Made by a program: the position numbers and the translations under genes. 64,000 nucleotides of DNA from Mytilisepta virgata (taxonomy: Eukaryota; Mollusca; Bivalvia; Mytilida; Mytilidae). The DNA is taken from positions 1,736,001-1,800,000 of the forward strand of contig JAPWFG010000021.1 in NCBI GenBank assembly GCA_028015205.1, in the 5' to 3' direction. The notes under the pieces were generated by a model that saw nothing but the letters and a program-made list of their open reading frames with translations, searched no databases and had not been told where the DNA came from. Shown piece by piece: positions 1 through 9,711 of this stretch (position 1 is its first letter; every line of letters starts with the position of its first letter).

Positions 1-141
1 ATTACATTCTGAATACATGGCACAGATTGACAATGATTTGATTCTTGCCATAAATCCATATAGGTATCTGTACAATAATATGACAAATTCTAAATTAAAA
101 ACCTTCCATTGAAAGATATCTAAAACTGTTTTTATACTAAC

Positions 142-192
142 CTTTTTTATATCCCTGACTAGATATCTAAGAGTATTGGATGGACCTTGTCT
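142..192 (-). CDS. TRPM: TRPM-like coding exon 12
   Basis: Fifty-one nt between TACTTACAG and AAG|GTTAGT. It encodes RQGPSNTLRYLVRDIKK, matching (R).GPSNTL..LVRDVKK of TRPM channels. It is the last exon visible. Nothing from 1 to 141 reads as the expected next exon (the PGY...DIG..IEYLMGGAYR block), so the gene continues beyond the window. Confidence 0.92.
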
Positions 193-894
193 CTGTAAGT
201 AACAAAAGAATTATACATTAGTACAACACTTTATATAAAAAGGAAAAAATCAACAATTTCCGTAAATAAGAAAAAAAATCTTATTTTTTTATAAAAATAT
301 GAAACATATGGTATTTTATGCAAAGGCACTAGAAAGCTATATTTATGAAATTTTTTTAGAATTTCCTGACAGATTTCAAGAGAAGTTTGATGAAATCATA
401 AAATAATTTGCTGCGGTTTGTTTTTTTTTTCTTAAATATTCAGAGAAAATTATCTGATTATCTTGTTAAAATAAATAGCTTATAAAACAGTGGTCTATAC
501 AAAATTAAAGAACCTATACTAGCATCTATTGACTTGAAACATAACATGGAAGAGATGCCAAAGGGGTCACATCCAATAAGATAAGACTTTCTCATTCTGC
601 ATTTTAGGGCTATTTAAGAAAAAATGTATGAGAGGAGGGGGAGGGGTTGGAAGGCACCTTTTTTTTCAAACCATTCACTCACATAATTACATTTCATTAT
701 GGGACAGTTCAGACTGTATAATTAACTTTTGATTTCACCTGTCAGGAAATCTGTTATACATCATGTCAAGTTTGTCTTCATTTCCTACATTAGTGACCTA
801 ATTTAAGGTACATAACTCATAACGATGACTCCCCTCATGCTTCGTATCTAATCAATGTGATATGACTAAAACAAAGAATGAATACATTACTCAC
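193..894 (-). other. TRPM intron 11
   Basis: AT-rich intron between exons 11 and 12. I see no coding block, tandem array or clear inverted repeat in it. Confidence 0.7.
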
Positions 895-1029
895 AGTGTT
901 GTATAACTCCTCCAACCTGGCAATTGTCAGGAAAGTTGACATACTGACACCATTTTCCAATAACAACTTTACAAAATCTACTCGGTCATTAATTAAGGCA
1001 TCCATCATAGCCTGCTCTAAAGATCCTTC
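895..1029 (-). CDS. TRPM: TRPM-like coding exon 11
   Basis: 135 nt (45 codons, phase 0 at both ends) between TTACAG and ACT|GTGAGT. It encodes [34 protein letters not shown] and [11 protein letters not shown]. It corresponds to [34 protein letters not shown], the ankyrin-like helical part of the N-terminal region. Confidence 0.95.
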
Positions 1030-1791
1030 CTGTAAAATTCATTTAATTAGGGTCTTATTAATTTAGAACTACATGAAAAAAGAAAAAGAACTAGATAATG
1101 TGATGCCCCCGTACTACACTCTGAAGTAACTGTATTATAACAATAAGTCAATGTAGGACTTTCTTTGAGATATTATTTTGTCTGGGACACACAACTGATT
1201 CCCCCGCAGATGCAAAGTGTTATTTGAAAATACACAAAGTTGAGCATTGGAGCACATAGGTCAAAGGTTCAGATCAAATGGTAGCTCCTTAATCAGCATT
1301 GTATGACATCTATTTTTAAGATAAATTTAAAACTAACTTTACTCACAAGGTTTAATATTTGACAATGCTAACAATTTTTATGATCAGGTATATCTCCCAA
1401 AAAGACAAAGATCAAATATCTTCAAAACAGCAAATATTGATAAACATCTCATCACAGACATTATGCACACCTTCAATCTATGTACAAATAGATTGCAAGT
1501 GAAAACTTCCTAGCATTCAAACTGTTTCGGGGCATAAAAATTTTGCATATGGAAATTTTTTCTGTGGTTTGGTAAATATGAAATTAAAATAAATTTCAAA
1601 TGTAAACAGTGTGAAAAATGAGCAAACTAATACCAAGAATGAAAGCACATTATGCCATAGAAACAAAATGGGTCAAAGACACAAATGGCCAGGTTGCTTT
1701 ACTGGGTGTTTACTGTAGTGGTGACAAAGGTGATTACAAGATCATATTGCACATTGGCAGTCATGAATATTTATATAGACAAAATCCAATA

Positions 1792-2446
1792 ATAATTCCA
1801 TAAAGTGAGGTGCACATCTTCAATATATATAAAAAAATTCTATGAAATTTCAATGATATGGGTGAAAAACTGTAGGAGGAGTTGATTTCGCGAAATAGGT
1901 ACCCTCTATTGAAGATGTCAATAAAAAACAACTAAGTTCCAAAGTTTGGAAAAATGGGACATAATTCCTGAAATAATTCCATAAAGTGAGGTGCACATCT
2001 TCAATATATATAGAAACATTCTATGAAGTTTCAAGGATGTGGGTGGAAAACTGTAGGAGGAGTTGATTTCGCAAAATAGGTACCCTCTATTGAAGAAGTC
2101 AATAAAAAACAACTAAGTTCCAAAGTTTGGAAAAATGGGAAATAATTCCTGAAATAATTCCATAAAGTGAGGTGCACATCTTCAATATATATAGAAACAT
2201 TCTATGAAGTTTCAAGGATGTGGGTGGAAAACTGTAGGAGGAGTTGATTTCGCAAAATAGGTACCCTCTATTGAAGAAGTCAATAAAAAACAACTAAGTT
2301 CCAAAGTTTGGAAAAATGGGAAATAATTCCTGAAATAATTCCATAAAGTGAGGTGCACATCTTCAATATATATAGAAACATTCTATGAAGTTTCAAGGAT
2401 GTGGGTGGAAAACTATAGGAGGAGTTGATTTCGCAAAATAGGTACC
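1792..2446. repeat. 181-bp tandem repeat, about 3.6 copies
   Basis: Unit starts at 1792, 1973, 2154 and 2335 give an exact 181-bp period. Copies 2, 3 and 4 are nearly identical; copy 1 is more diverged. Each unit contains 'GTGAGGTGCACATCTTCAAT' and a later inverted echo 'CTATTGAAGA'. A GC-richer tail (CCCACCCGCCACCGCC, about 2450-2480) follows the last partial unit. The three similar minus-strand reading frames of 64-68 codons are repeats of the same unit, not genes. It lies in intron 10. Confidence 0.9.
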
Positions 2447-2679
2447 CATTTTCAATGCCCACCCGCCACCGCCACCCATCCGACATTCACCATACTATAA
2501 CCCGGATGTGCAACCCGGCCAAAAAGTACTTTATACCTTAACAAACATGTATTGGATGTGTTGTTTAATCTCGCTCTCAATGAAAAAATTACAGAATCTA
2601 TAATTACAATGTTTGAGTTTCATAACACAAATTGGTTATCAGTTGCTGTTTGCTCTATAACAAGCAGTTAGATACTCAC

Positions 2680-2780
2680 AGGCCATTCTTGTCCATATAC
2701 AAATATATGACTCCTAGCAATATCTACTCTGTCCCAGGTCAATGCTAAACTTAACTGATCAGGAGCACTGGCATTTGTTC
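2680..2780 (-). CDS. TRPM: TRPM-like coding exon 10
   Basis: 101 nt between TTTCAG and CCT|GTGAGT. It encodes (G)[18 protein letters not shown] then [15 protein letters not shown], the TRPM motif [28 protein letters not shown]. It completes the glycine codon of exon 9. Confidence 0.95.
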
Positions 2781-3865
2781 CTGAAACATAAAATTTTTAA
2801 TATTATACATCGCTTACTTTCAGAAAAAAAAATGAGGCATCCCATAAAATTAAATAAATACATGTATGATATGTTTATAAATAACAAAAAATTTAGGACA
2901 AAGCTGAATTATTATATCCCCAATACAAGTTTTTATTTTCTTTTGTTTTGTTCCCCCATAAATATAATATTGTGATGTGAAGTATTTAAGCACTGTAACC
3001 TGAACAACTACAACACTACATTTCTAATGGAGCATAAAAATGTGTAATATTCCAGGATTGTGGAAGTTGATTTGAACAAATAAAAATTTCATTTTTATCA
3101 ACTGCTGTGTGATAACACTTTGACTAAGATAAAATTATAACTAATCTTTTAATATTAAGAATATATCATCCTGATTTTATTGTCTTGTCGTAGAATTCAA
3201 ATTAGGATAAGAAATAAAGTCTATCAACGGGAACATAAAATTGTTCTTTTCCTTAAATACTGAAAAGTTAATAGTGTTGCGTAGTGAAGTAGAAGAGAAT
3301 ATTTGAAATATTGAGTTCTAAGTGAAGTTGCCTTGATAATTAAGTTTAAAACTATACCAGAATTACAGACTTGGTAAAATTTCTGGATAATTAAATGATG
3401 TAATAAGTATCGTAATTTAATACATTCTATCGGATTTGACATTTACATTACTGTAAAAATAAAACGTCATTGATTTTTAATTCATCACATTTGTGATATC
3501 GTGTCAATAATAGATTTACAGTCCGTTGGACAATCTCCATTAATCCTTATCAAAATTCAACATAAAGTCAGCTGTGAATTGGAACTGTCAAGTAAAATTT
3601 GTGTGTTTTCTGAATGTCAAGAATAAGTTTTTATTATAGGGCAATAAAATTAAAGACAAGTATAAAATATCACACCATTCTTAACAATAATGTCTTTATA
3701 AATTTACATTTCATTCATTGAACCAGACATATAGACCTCAAAAAAAAACACTTCACAACAGTTTTTACATCATATCATATAGTCATTAAATGACACATTA
3801 ACTAAAGTTAGTGGTGTAGAAAGACAACATCAAACTTTAGATAGTGTAAAAAGGAATTAGTACCA

Positions 3866-3990
3866 GATTGCCGAATCCCGGATTGCCGATTCCCAGACTG
3901 ACGAGTCCAATTTGCCAAATCTCATATGGCCAAAATTTTCTGAAATCGGATATTTTACCCGATTCCCAGTTTGCAAAACCCAAATTGCTG
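3866..3990. repeat. Degenerate short-period repeat (GATTGCCGA-type motif)
   Basis: Loose repeats about 15 nt apart of the theme (G/T)A(T/C)TGCC(G/A)A(T/A)TCCC: 'GATTGCCGAATCCCG', 'GATTGCCGATTCCCA', 'GACTGACGAGTCCAA', then more decayed forms to about 3990. No coding sense seen. Confidence 0.45.
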
Positions 3991-4595
3991 ACTCCTACTG
4001 ATTTCGGCTATTTGGTTAATAAAAATGACACATCAAAGGGATAAGAATTGCTCATACAATTCTACTATATATTCCTCCAATATTGACACACCTCATGTTC
4101 GGAATAAAATAATTTAATTTTTGTCTGCATTAATAAATTAGCACTTAATCATTTCTTATTAATATGCCTCTTGTTAGAAAATTTCACACTATTTTTTAAT
4201 CATTTTTTGAGAAATTATTTAACAATAAACCCAAGCCAAGGTACCCTTGACTAACACAAACACTATTATTTTTCCAAACATCTTACTAATTAACCGTTTT
4301 GATCCTGAAATTATGATACAATCAACATTTCAAAAAAAATTTATTACGAATTCGGTATTTAAAACAAATCTTACTATTTTTTGTTTTTACTACAAATCAA
4401 CAAGTCCTCATTATAAAACAGAGGATAACTTCTCTATAAAATGATATGAAAGCTATGGAATATGGTAAAGGTAACTTTCTTTTTTACAGTCCACCTAGCT
4501 TGTTCCATTTTGTGCCATGGCCAAAATGGGCAGCATAAAATGTAGGATAATGGACACAGATTTGAAACTCCAGATCTATAACAGATAATCCAAAC

Positions 4596-5334
4596 CAAGG
4601 ATCCGGAACGCCTTCTATTTTCCGGACATGACCGGAGAAATTGTTATTTGTCCGGTCTTAAAAAGGGTCAACATGACGTCCAAAATTTCTATTTTTTAAT
4701 AAAAAGATGTACTGAAAAGTCACGACGCCAAAATTTTGAAGTTTGGCAGACAGTTACCTCATTCAGGTCATTTCCTCATGGTATGTTTCGGACGATCTAT
4801 CAGTTCACAATCATAAACTTGAGAAGATAAAACGATTTGATAGTTTTATCTCAGCAAAACTTTGAGATTTCCACATTGTTTTCAGCACGTGTGGTTTATA
4901 TTAAGTAACCATTTAGCATCGTCGTAGTTAAATATGAAAAAAGAATAAAAATTTCATCTTTCAGGAAGACTTTCATATACTGATTTCAAAGTTTTTTAAC
5001 TTGAATTTATCTAAATCATTTATTTAGTTCATTTCTACTCTGCTGTGTAGTCCATTTCCATATCAATAGCCTATTTATACGTACCAAACAAGGACGTCGA
5101 AGAAGACACCTATAACATCAAAATTATCAATACACAAACACTGTTGCACAGAATGTTAAAGAGTTGATACACACGATATTTATTTAAGTTCTTACCCAAA
5201 ACATTTATAAATCGTGCATAACAATATTTGTATGAAATAAGGTCGTGTGTTGAGATTGCTAAAAAGAGTGTAAACTGACATTCATTTTATCAAAAAAATT
5301 TCCTTCAGAGGCTGATGAAATTTCCGGATCCCTG
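4596..5334. mobile_element. hAT-like non-autonomous DNA transposon
   Basis: A 739-bp element with inverted ends CAAGGATCCGGAA (left) and CAGGGATCCGGAA (right end, reverse complement), flanked by the exact 8-bp direct repeat ATCCAAAC at 4588-4595 and 5335-5342. An 8-bp target duplication and ends starting CA(G/A)GG fit the hAT superfamily. Short internal GGACATGACCGG-type palindromic motifs lie near the left end. There is no transposase reading frame; the open 60-codon frame at 4648 is not recognisable. It lies in TRPM intron 9. Confidence 0.75.
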
Positions 5335-5523
5335 ATCCAAACTGATGATTACAACCAGAAACTAGAGAAAGTTCAAAACAACTGACTCAACCATGCCTGA
5401 ATTTTCAAATAAAATATATTTTGTAAAACATGGCAAACATATGGGTCCAGTTATAAACTTGATACTCCAAGGTATTCAAATAATGAGTGTTTGACACAAA
5501 TATGTCAAACTATATTTACAAAC

Positions 5524-5593
5524 CTTTGAGAAGGGCAGTTAATATGGCCAAGTCGATGTCTTGTGCTCCTTCCCCCATTCTGAATATTGTTAT
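5524..5593 (-). CDS. TRPM: TRPM-like coding exon 9
   Basis: Seventy-nt exon between TTTATAG and AAAG|GTTTGT. It encodes ITIFRMGEGAQDIDLAIL then TALLK plus the first base of a glycine codon. It matches the TRPM segment V.VFR.GEG.QDID.AILTALLKG. Confidence 0.93.
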
Positions 5594-6388
5594 CTATAAA
5601 AAAAAATACATACTTTACATTTTAATTTGAATTGCTTACATAAATTCAATTAATTTCAACATAAATTTATATGAAGTAAATTTATTCATGATACAACTAA
5701 ATTTAACTATATGAATTACAGCAGAAACAATTAAAATTTGTTTTGAAATATACAAATAACTTAAAATTAGGAGATACTTGTATTTTATTACATTGAGTGT
5801 GGTGAAATATCGGGATTTCCCAGTGAAATCGAAAGTAATATTTCACTCTAGGAAGTGACGTAACAATAGCCGTCGCCAACAATGTTGCTATAGAAACGTT
5901 GCATAAAAACATAATCTCTTGTATTTTCTCGTTAAATTTTATGAATACACGGAATATGTCAATGTAATAAACAGAATAACTAATCTATAAATTCGAATAC
6001 CAAAAATCTACAACTTGTGACCGAAAAACACTAATAATTCACTCGCACATTCGTGAATTAATGTGTTGTTCGGTAAATCATTGTACATTTTTACGTATTT
6101 GCATTTCCAGATTAATTATACTATAAGTATTTTAATATGTGCAGGCATCAATTGTGAATTTGATGGTTCCAAACCGAGTTTGCTTGAGACATGTTTGCAG
6201 AGCCAGTAAACAGATACTTGCAATTATAAAATTCAAATTTATGCTGGCAAATATTAAAATACAATAGTTTTATCTCCATTCTAGTGCAAGTGTATAATTT
6301 TAAGTAAAATCAGGATTTTTCCCTTGACGTGGGTTAAGAAAACATAGCATAAGGAGAATGTATTTTGACTATTTGTATTATTACATAC

Positions 6389-6512
6389 CAATTCTTTCTT
6401 CTTTACACATAACATCAATTCTATAAAGAGTTTCTCAGACTGTTCCTGTGTATAAAGGAAAGTCTTTTGTATCGTCAGAATCAGCTGGTCACGTAAACTT
6501 TCTGGCATTGTT
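6389..6512 (-). CDS. TRPM: TRPM-like coding exon 8
   Basis: 124 nt between TTTATATAG and TTG|GTATGT. It encodes [35 protein letters not shown] and VKKKEL, corresponding to the SLREQLL.TIQKTF...A..LF.I.MECMKKKEL helices that follow the SLOG fold. An in-frame ATG in it is internal, not a start. Confidence 0.94.
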
Positions 6513-6649
6513 CTATATAAAGAAAAAAATCATTGAACCTTCAGCAATAAGATTTATTTTATACAGTAATGATTATACAAACTAAAAGCATAAACTAAAC
6601 TAATTATGCACTAGTTCTATTCCTCTGCCTGATGTTATCAACCACTGTT

Positions 6650-6800
6650 CATGGGCCAAACTTGGTAAAAGTTTTTATTACATCAATCATGGGGCAAACT
6701 TGGAAAAACATTTTATTACACTAATAATGGGGCAAACTTGGAAACAGATTTTATTACACCAATAATGGGGCAAACTTGGTAAAAGACTTTATCATATACT
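6650..6800. repeat. Tandem repeat of about 38 bp, 3.5 copies
   Basis: Units open with 'GGG(G/C)CAAACTTGG' near 6653, 6692, 6730 and 6768 and continue '...TTTTATTACA(C/T)(C/T)AATAATG'. Non-coding. Confidence 0.8.
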
Positions 6801-6969
6801 TAGTACTAAATAATGGAAAATTTCATATACGATACTGAAAGAACATTGTCAGCTGTATTTTCTACCGTGATGATATCGATATCACCATCCCTTTATCATA
6901 TCCCTTAAAATGATATTGGTCACGTGACCAGAAAAAAAATTCTTCACCACTGTTGAAATATATGATAAA
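6789..6969. mobile_element. Short MITE with TTATCATAT ends
   Basis: About 180 bp between TTATCATATACTT and its inverted form (ATATATGATAAA). The ends match those of the larger MITE copies at 23451 and 59667, so it is probably a deletion relative with TA-type insertion. A near-palindrome GTGATGATATCGATATCAC lies inside. Confidence 0.5.
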
Positions 6970-6988
6970 GCGTATAAAAAATGTAACT

Positions 6989-7723
6989 AGAGGCTCTAAA
7001 GAGCCTGTATCGCTCACCTGCACTGAACTTTTCATCTTGAGCAGGACTAAAGATTTGGCTGGTTTTTCTATAGGATTCTATGTTAAACTAAGTTTGGCTT
7101 TGGGAGCCAAGATGGTTGACAGTCTAGGTCAATGGACACATTTCTAAAAGAGAACCATCTAAGGACCATTGCTACCAAGTCTAGTTCTAATTGGCTTACT
7201 GGTTTCAGACCAGAAGATTTTTGAGTGAATTTCCAATAGGGTCCTATGTTAAACTAAGTTCGGCTGTGTCGGCCATCTTAGTTCAAATTCCACGAAATCA
7301 GACAATTCTGAAAGAGGACCTCCTAAGGACCATTGCTGCAAAGTCTGGTTCCAATTGGTCAAGTGGTTTCAGACAAGAAAATTTTTCGATGAATTTTCCC
7401 ATAGGGCCTTATGTTAAACTAAGTTAGGTTGTGGCAGCCATCTCGGTTGACAGTCCAGGTCATGGGACACAATTCTGAAAGAGGACCATATAAGGACCAT
7501 TGCTGCAAAGTCTGGTTCCAATTGGTAAAGTGGTTTCAGACAAGAAGATTTTTCAATGAATTTTCCCATAGGGTCCTGTGTTTAACTAAGTTTGGCTGTG
7601 GCTGCCATCTTGTTTAACAGTCTGGGTCATCAGACATCATTCTGAAAGAGAACCTTCTAAGAACCATTACTGCCAAATTTGGTTGAAACTGGCCTTGTAG
7701 TTTCATAGAAGAAGATTTTTGAA
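6989..7723 (+). mobile_element. Helentron/Pearl-like tandem-unit element, 5' part (split by DIRS)
   Basis: Opens with the small hairpin AGAGGCTCTAAAGAGCCT followed by GTATCGCTCACCTG, then about four units of roughly 167 bp built on 'AAGGACCATTGCTGCAAAG', 'GGTTTCAGACAAGAAG' and 'CAGCCATCT'. It breaks off at GATTTTTGAA where the DIRS element begins. The other part lies at 13037-14598. Open frames here are by-products of the repeat. Known bivalve Pearl/CvE elements have this build (unique 5' end, core of about 160-bp repeats, 3' hairpin); family assignment is inference. Confidence 0.7.
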
Positions 7724-7731
7724 TTTTATAG

Positions 7732-7853
7732 AAATAAATACGTTACCATCACAAATTTAGATAACAGGTACAAGCGGCTTACATGAACCGGAAACCAGAC
7801 AAAAGAAAACTGATAACCTCTGACGCACCTGCGCGCCAAATCTACATCTTTTT
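7732..7853 (+). repeat. DIRS left inverted terminal repeat
   Basis: About 122 nt, matching the reverse complement of 12882-13003 except for a difference at ATACGTTACC versus ATACTTACC. The outer part (from 7724) also occurs, reversed, in the internal complementary region. Confidence 0.93.
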
Positions 7854-7962
7854 TCCGGTTTCCCTTGCGGCAGCACGTGAATACACAGGAGAGAGATTTT
7901 TTTCCAACTTTTGGAAACTAGACAATTAACATAAGTATATAAAAGTCAGGTAATATTTAACC

Positions 7963-9711
7963 ATGGACAATAATGAGGATTTTGATTATGAAAGCCATGA
8001 TAATGATTTAAATGGTGAGTTGTTAAGCCAGTTAACATACACCAGCTCTTTGGATGTTTTGTGGGGAAGGGAAGGACAGGCCATACCTTCCTCCAATTCT
8101 GCTTTCCCTGGGTCAGTAGAGTGTTTCGGAGAGGTTCCCAGACAGGAGTTTTCTCCTTTTGTCACCAGCCATGTGCCTTCCTCTTCTGTACCTGGGACTT
8201 CTCAGGCTAGGTTCATCCGCCCACCTCCCAGAACCACGCATACATTAGGTAGGCCTGTGGAAACAACGCTTGTTTCTACTTGTTCAGGGGTCAGAAGTTC
8301 CACCTTTGCCAGGTCTAGGTGGCCTACACCTTTTGCCTACCCCAATCCTTCCACTATGCCTCCTTTCTGGCCTGGGATGTATTATCCTCCCTACAGTCAG
8401 CCTAGTCAACCTACTGCACTAGATGTTTCTTTGTCAGAGTCCATTAAGAAACTCACAACCTCCTTAACTTCTTTTCAGGCTACAGTTAAGACAGAGTTTA
8501 AGAAGGTAGGTGACAGGCTTAAGCTTGTGGAGGACAGGTCTAGTGGAAATAGTGATGTAGGTGGTAATCTTCCTTCCAGTGCTTCTGGTATGGAGATTGA
8601 GGATGATTCTATTTCCATTGCTCCTAGGAGTCAGGAAGGAAATTTTTCTGAGGTTGATGAGGAGGTTAGTTCACCAGTACGTTCGAGGCCCTGTGCTTCG
8701 GGTTCTACTGGTGACCTTTCTGGTGATGAGGCAATTTCAGGAGAGGATGAAGGTCCTTCTCCTCCTTTGTCACACAGAGAATTGTTGAGGTCTAGAGTTT
8801 ACGCTATTAGGCGTGAACTCTCTCAGATTCCTATGTCTTCTCCTCCTCGTCAGGTTTTGGCACCTTCAGATTTCATGTCTTGTTCTGGGCTAGTTAAGGA
8901 TAAACCTAAAGGGTATAAATCCTTTCCAGAATCTGGTCACACGAAATCTTCCCTTGACTTTGTTAATGAGTCTATTGGAGAGTTTCATTCAAGCAAGGGT
9001 TCTGGGAATAAGTTTAATGGCTTTGGTCCTACTACTTTTCCTGTGTCTAAAGTAAAAGTTAAGGATTTTGCCATCCATGATTCCTCTCTGGGTAAAGGTT
9101 ATCCTTCTTGTGACAGGGCTTATTCTTCTTTGTTGGGTACTAAACCTGTAGAAGGTCTTACCCTTAACCAGTCCCTTTGGTCTAAGTCGGAGGGTAATCT
9201 TCGACTAGCTTCTAGTATTCTTGGCACAGCAGAGCATTTTCTGGCTGCTGCTGGTTCCTTGCTGAAGGACAAGGGTGAAGGTTTTGATGAGCTCAAGACT
9301 TTTCTTCTTCAGGTTGATCAAAGTCTTGGTTCTACTCAACTGCTGTTGATGGGTACCTTGGCTAATTTCTCTATGTCTAAACGACAGGAGATTTTAGACA
9401 AGACCTCTTTGTCTGAACACCTTAAGGAGTCTCTACTATTCTCTCCTTTGGTGAAGGATAAACTGTTTGGTTTTCCTATCAGCAAGCTCCAGGAAGAGGT
9501 GAACAAAGGTCCTCAGAACGTTAAGGTTAACGTTCAGGTTTCGGGTAATCAGAGGAAAGTCACATCTGTAACTACCTCCTCTCATTCTAGTTCTATTAAC
9601 AAGAGAGGTTCTAACACTGCTGGTCAAAAAAGGCGTTCTGGCACTTCTAAATCTACTCCTGCTTCTGGTAAAAAAGCCAAAGTGGAGAAAGGTGGTAAGT
9701 CTGGAAAATGA
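7963..9711 (+). CDS. DIRS ORF1, gag-like protein
   Basis: 582 residues. DIRS ORF1 proteins are poorly conserved and are assumed to bind element RNA or form particles; the call rests on position ahead of RT. Visible features: an acidic start (residues 1-20), a proline/tyrosine-rich stretch (about 135-160, MPPFWPGMYYPPYSQP), a likely coiled coil (about 163-195, alternating hydrophobic and charged residues), an acidic serine-rich stretch (about 200-275), and a strongly basic tail (about 545-582) with KRGSNTAGQKRR and GKKAKVEKGGK, which could bind nucleic acid or act as a nuclear signal. No CCHC zinc knuckle. The ATG at 7963 sits in good context (ACCATGG) just after the left repeat. It ends in TGA at 9709, and the RT frame continues in the same frame directly after it. 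Confidence 0.85.
   Translation: MDNNEDFDYESHDNDLNGELLSQLTYTSSLDVLWGREGQAIPSSNSAFPGSVECFGEVPRQEFSPFVTSHVPSSSVPGTSQARFIRPPPRTTHTLGRPVETTLVSTCSGVRSSTFARSRWPTPFAYPNPSTMPPFWPGMYYPPYSQPSQPTALDVSLSESIKKLTTSLTSFQATVKTEFKKVGDRLKLVEDRSSGNSDVGGNLPSSASGMEIEDDSISIAPRSQEGNFSEVDEEVSSPVRSRPCASGSTGDLSGDEAISGEDEGPSPPLSHRELLRSRVYAIRRELSQIPMSSPPRQVLAPSDFMSCSGLVKDKPKGYKSFPESGHTKSSLDFVNESIGEFHSSKGSGNKFNGFGPTTFPVSKVKVKDFAIHDSSLGKGYPSCDRAYSSLLGTKPVEGLTLNQSLWSKSEGNLRLASSILGTAEHFLAAAGSLLKDKGEGFDELKTFLLQVDQSLGSTQLLLMGTLANFSMSKRQEILDKTSLSEHLKESLLFSPLVKDKLFGFPISKLQEEVNKGPQNVKVNVQVSGNQRKVTSVTTSSHSSSINKRGSNTAGQKRRSGTSKSTPASGKKAKVEKGGKSGK

Noticed and set aside
1..141. Next TRPM exon downstream of exon 12
   Set aside because: Minus-strand translations lack the expected DIG..IEYL.GGAYR block; the exon must lie outside the window.
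1918..2486. Three similar minus-strand reading frames of 64-68 codons (MFFIDFFNRGYLF...)
   Set aside because: They are the same 181-bp tandem unit translated three times; no start context, no family.
4648..4830. 60-codon frame inside the hAT-like element as a transposase fragment
   Set aside because: No hAT dimerisation or DDE-type motifs; too short to support.
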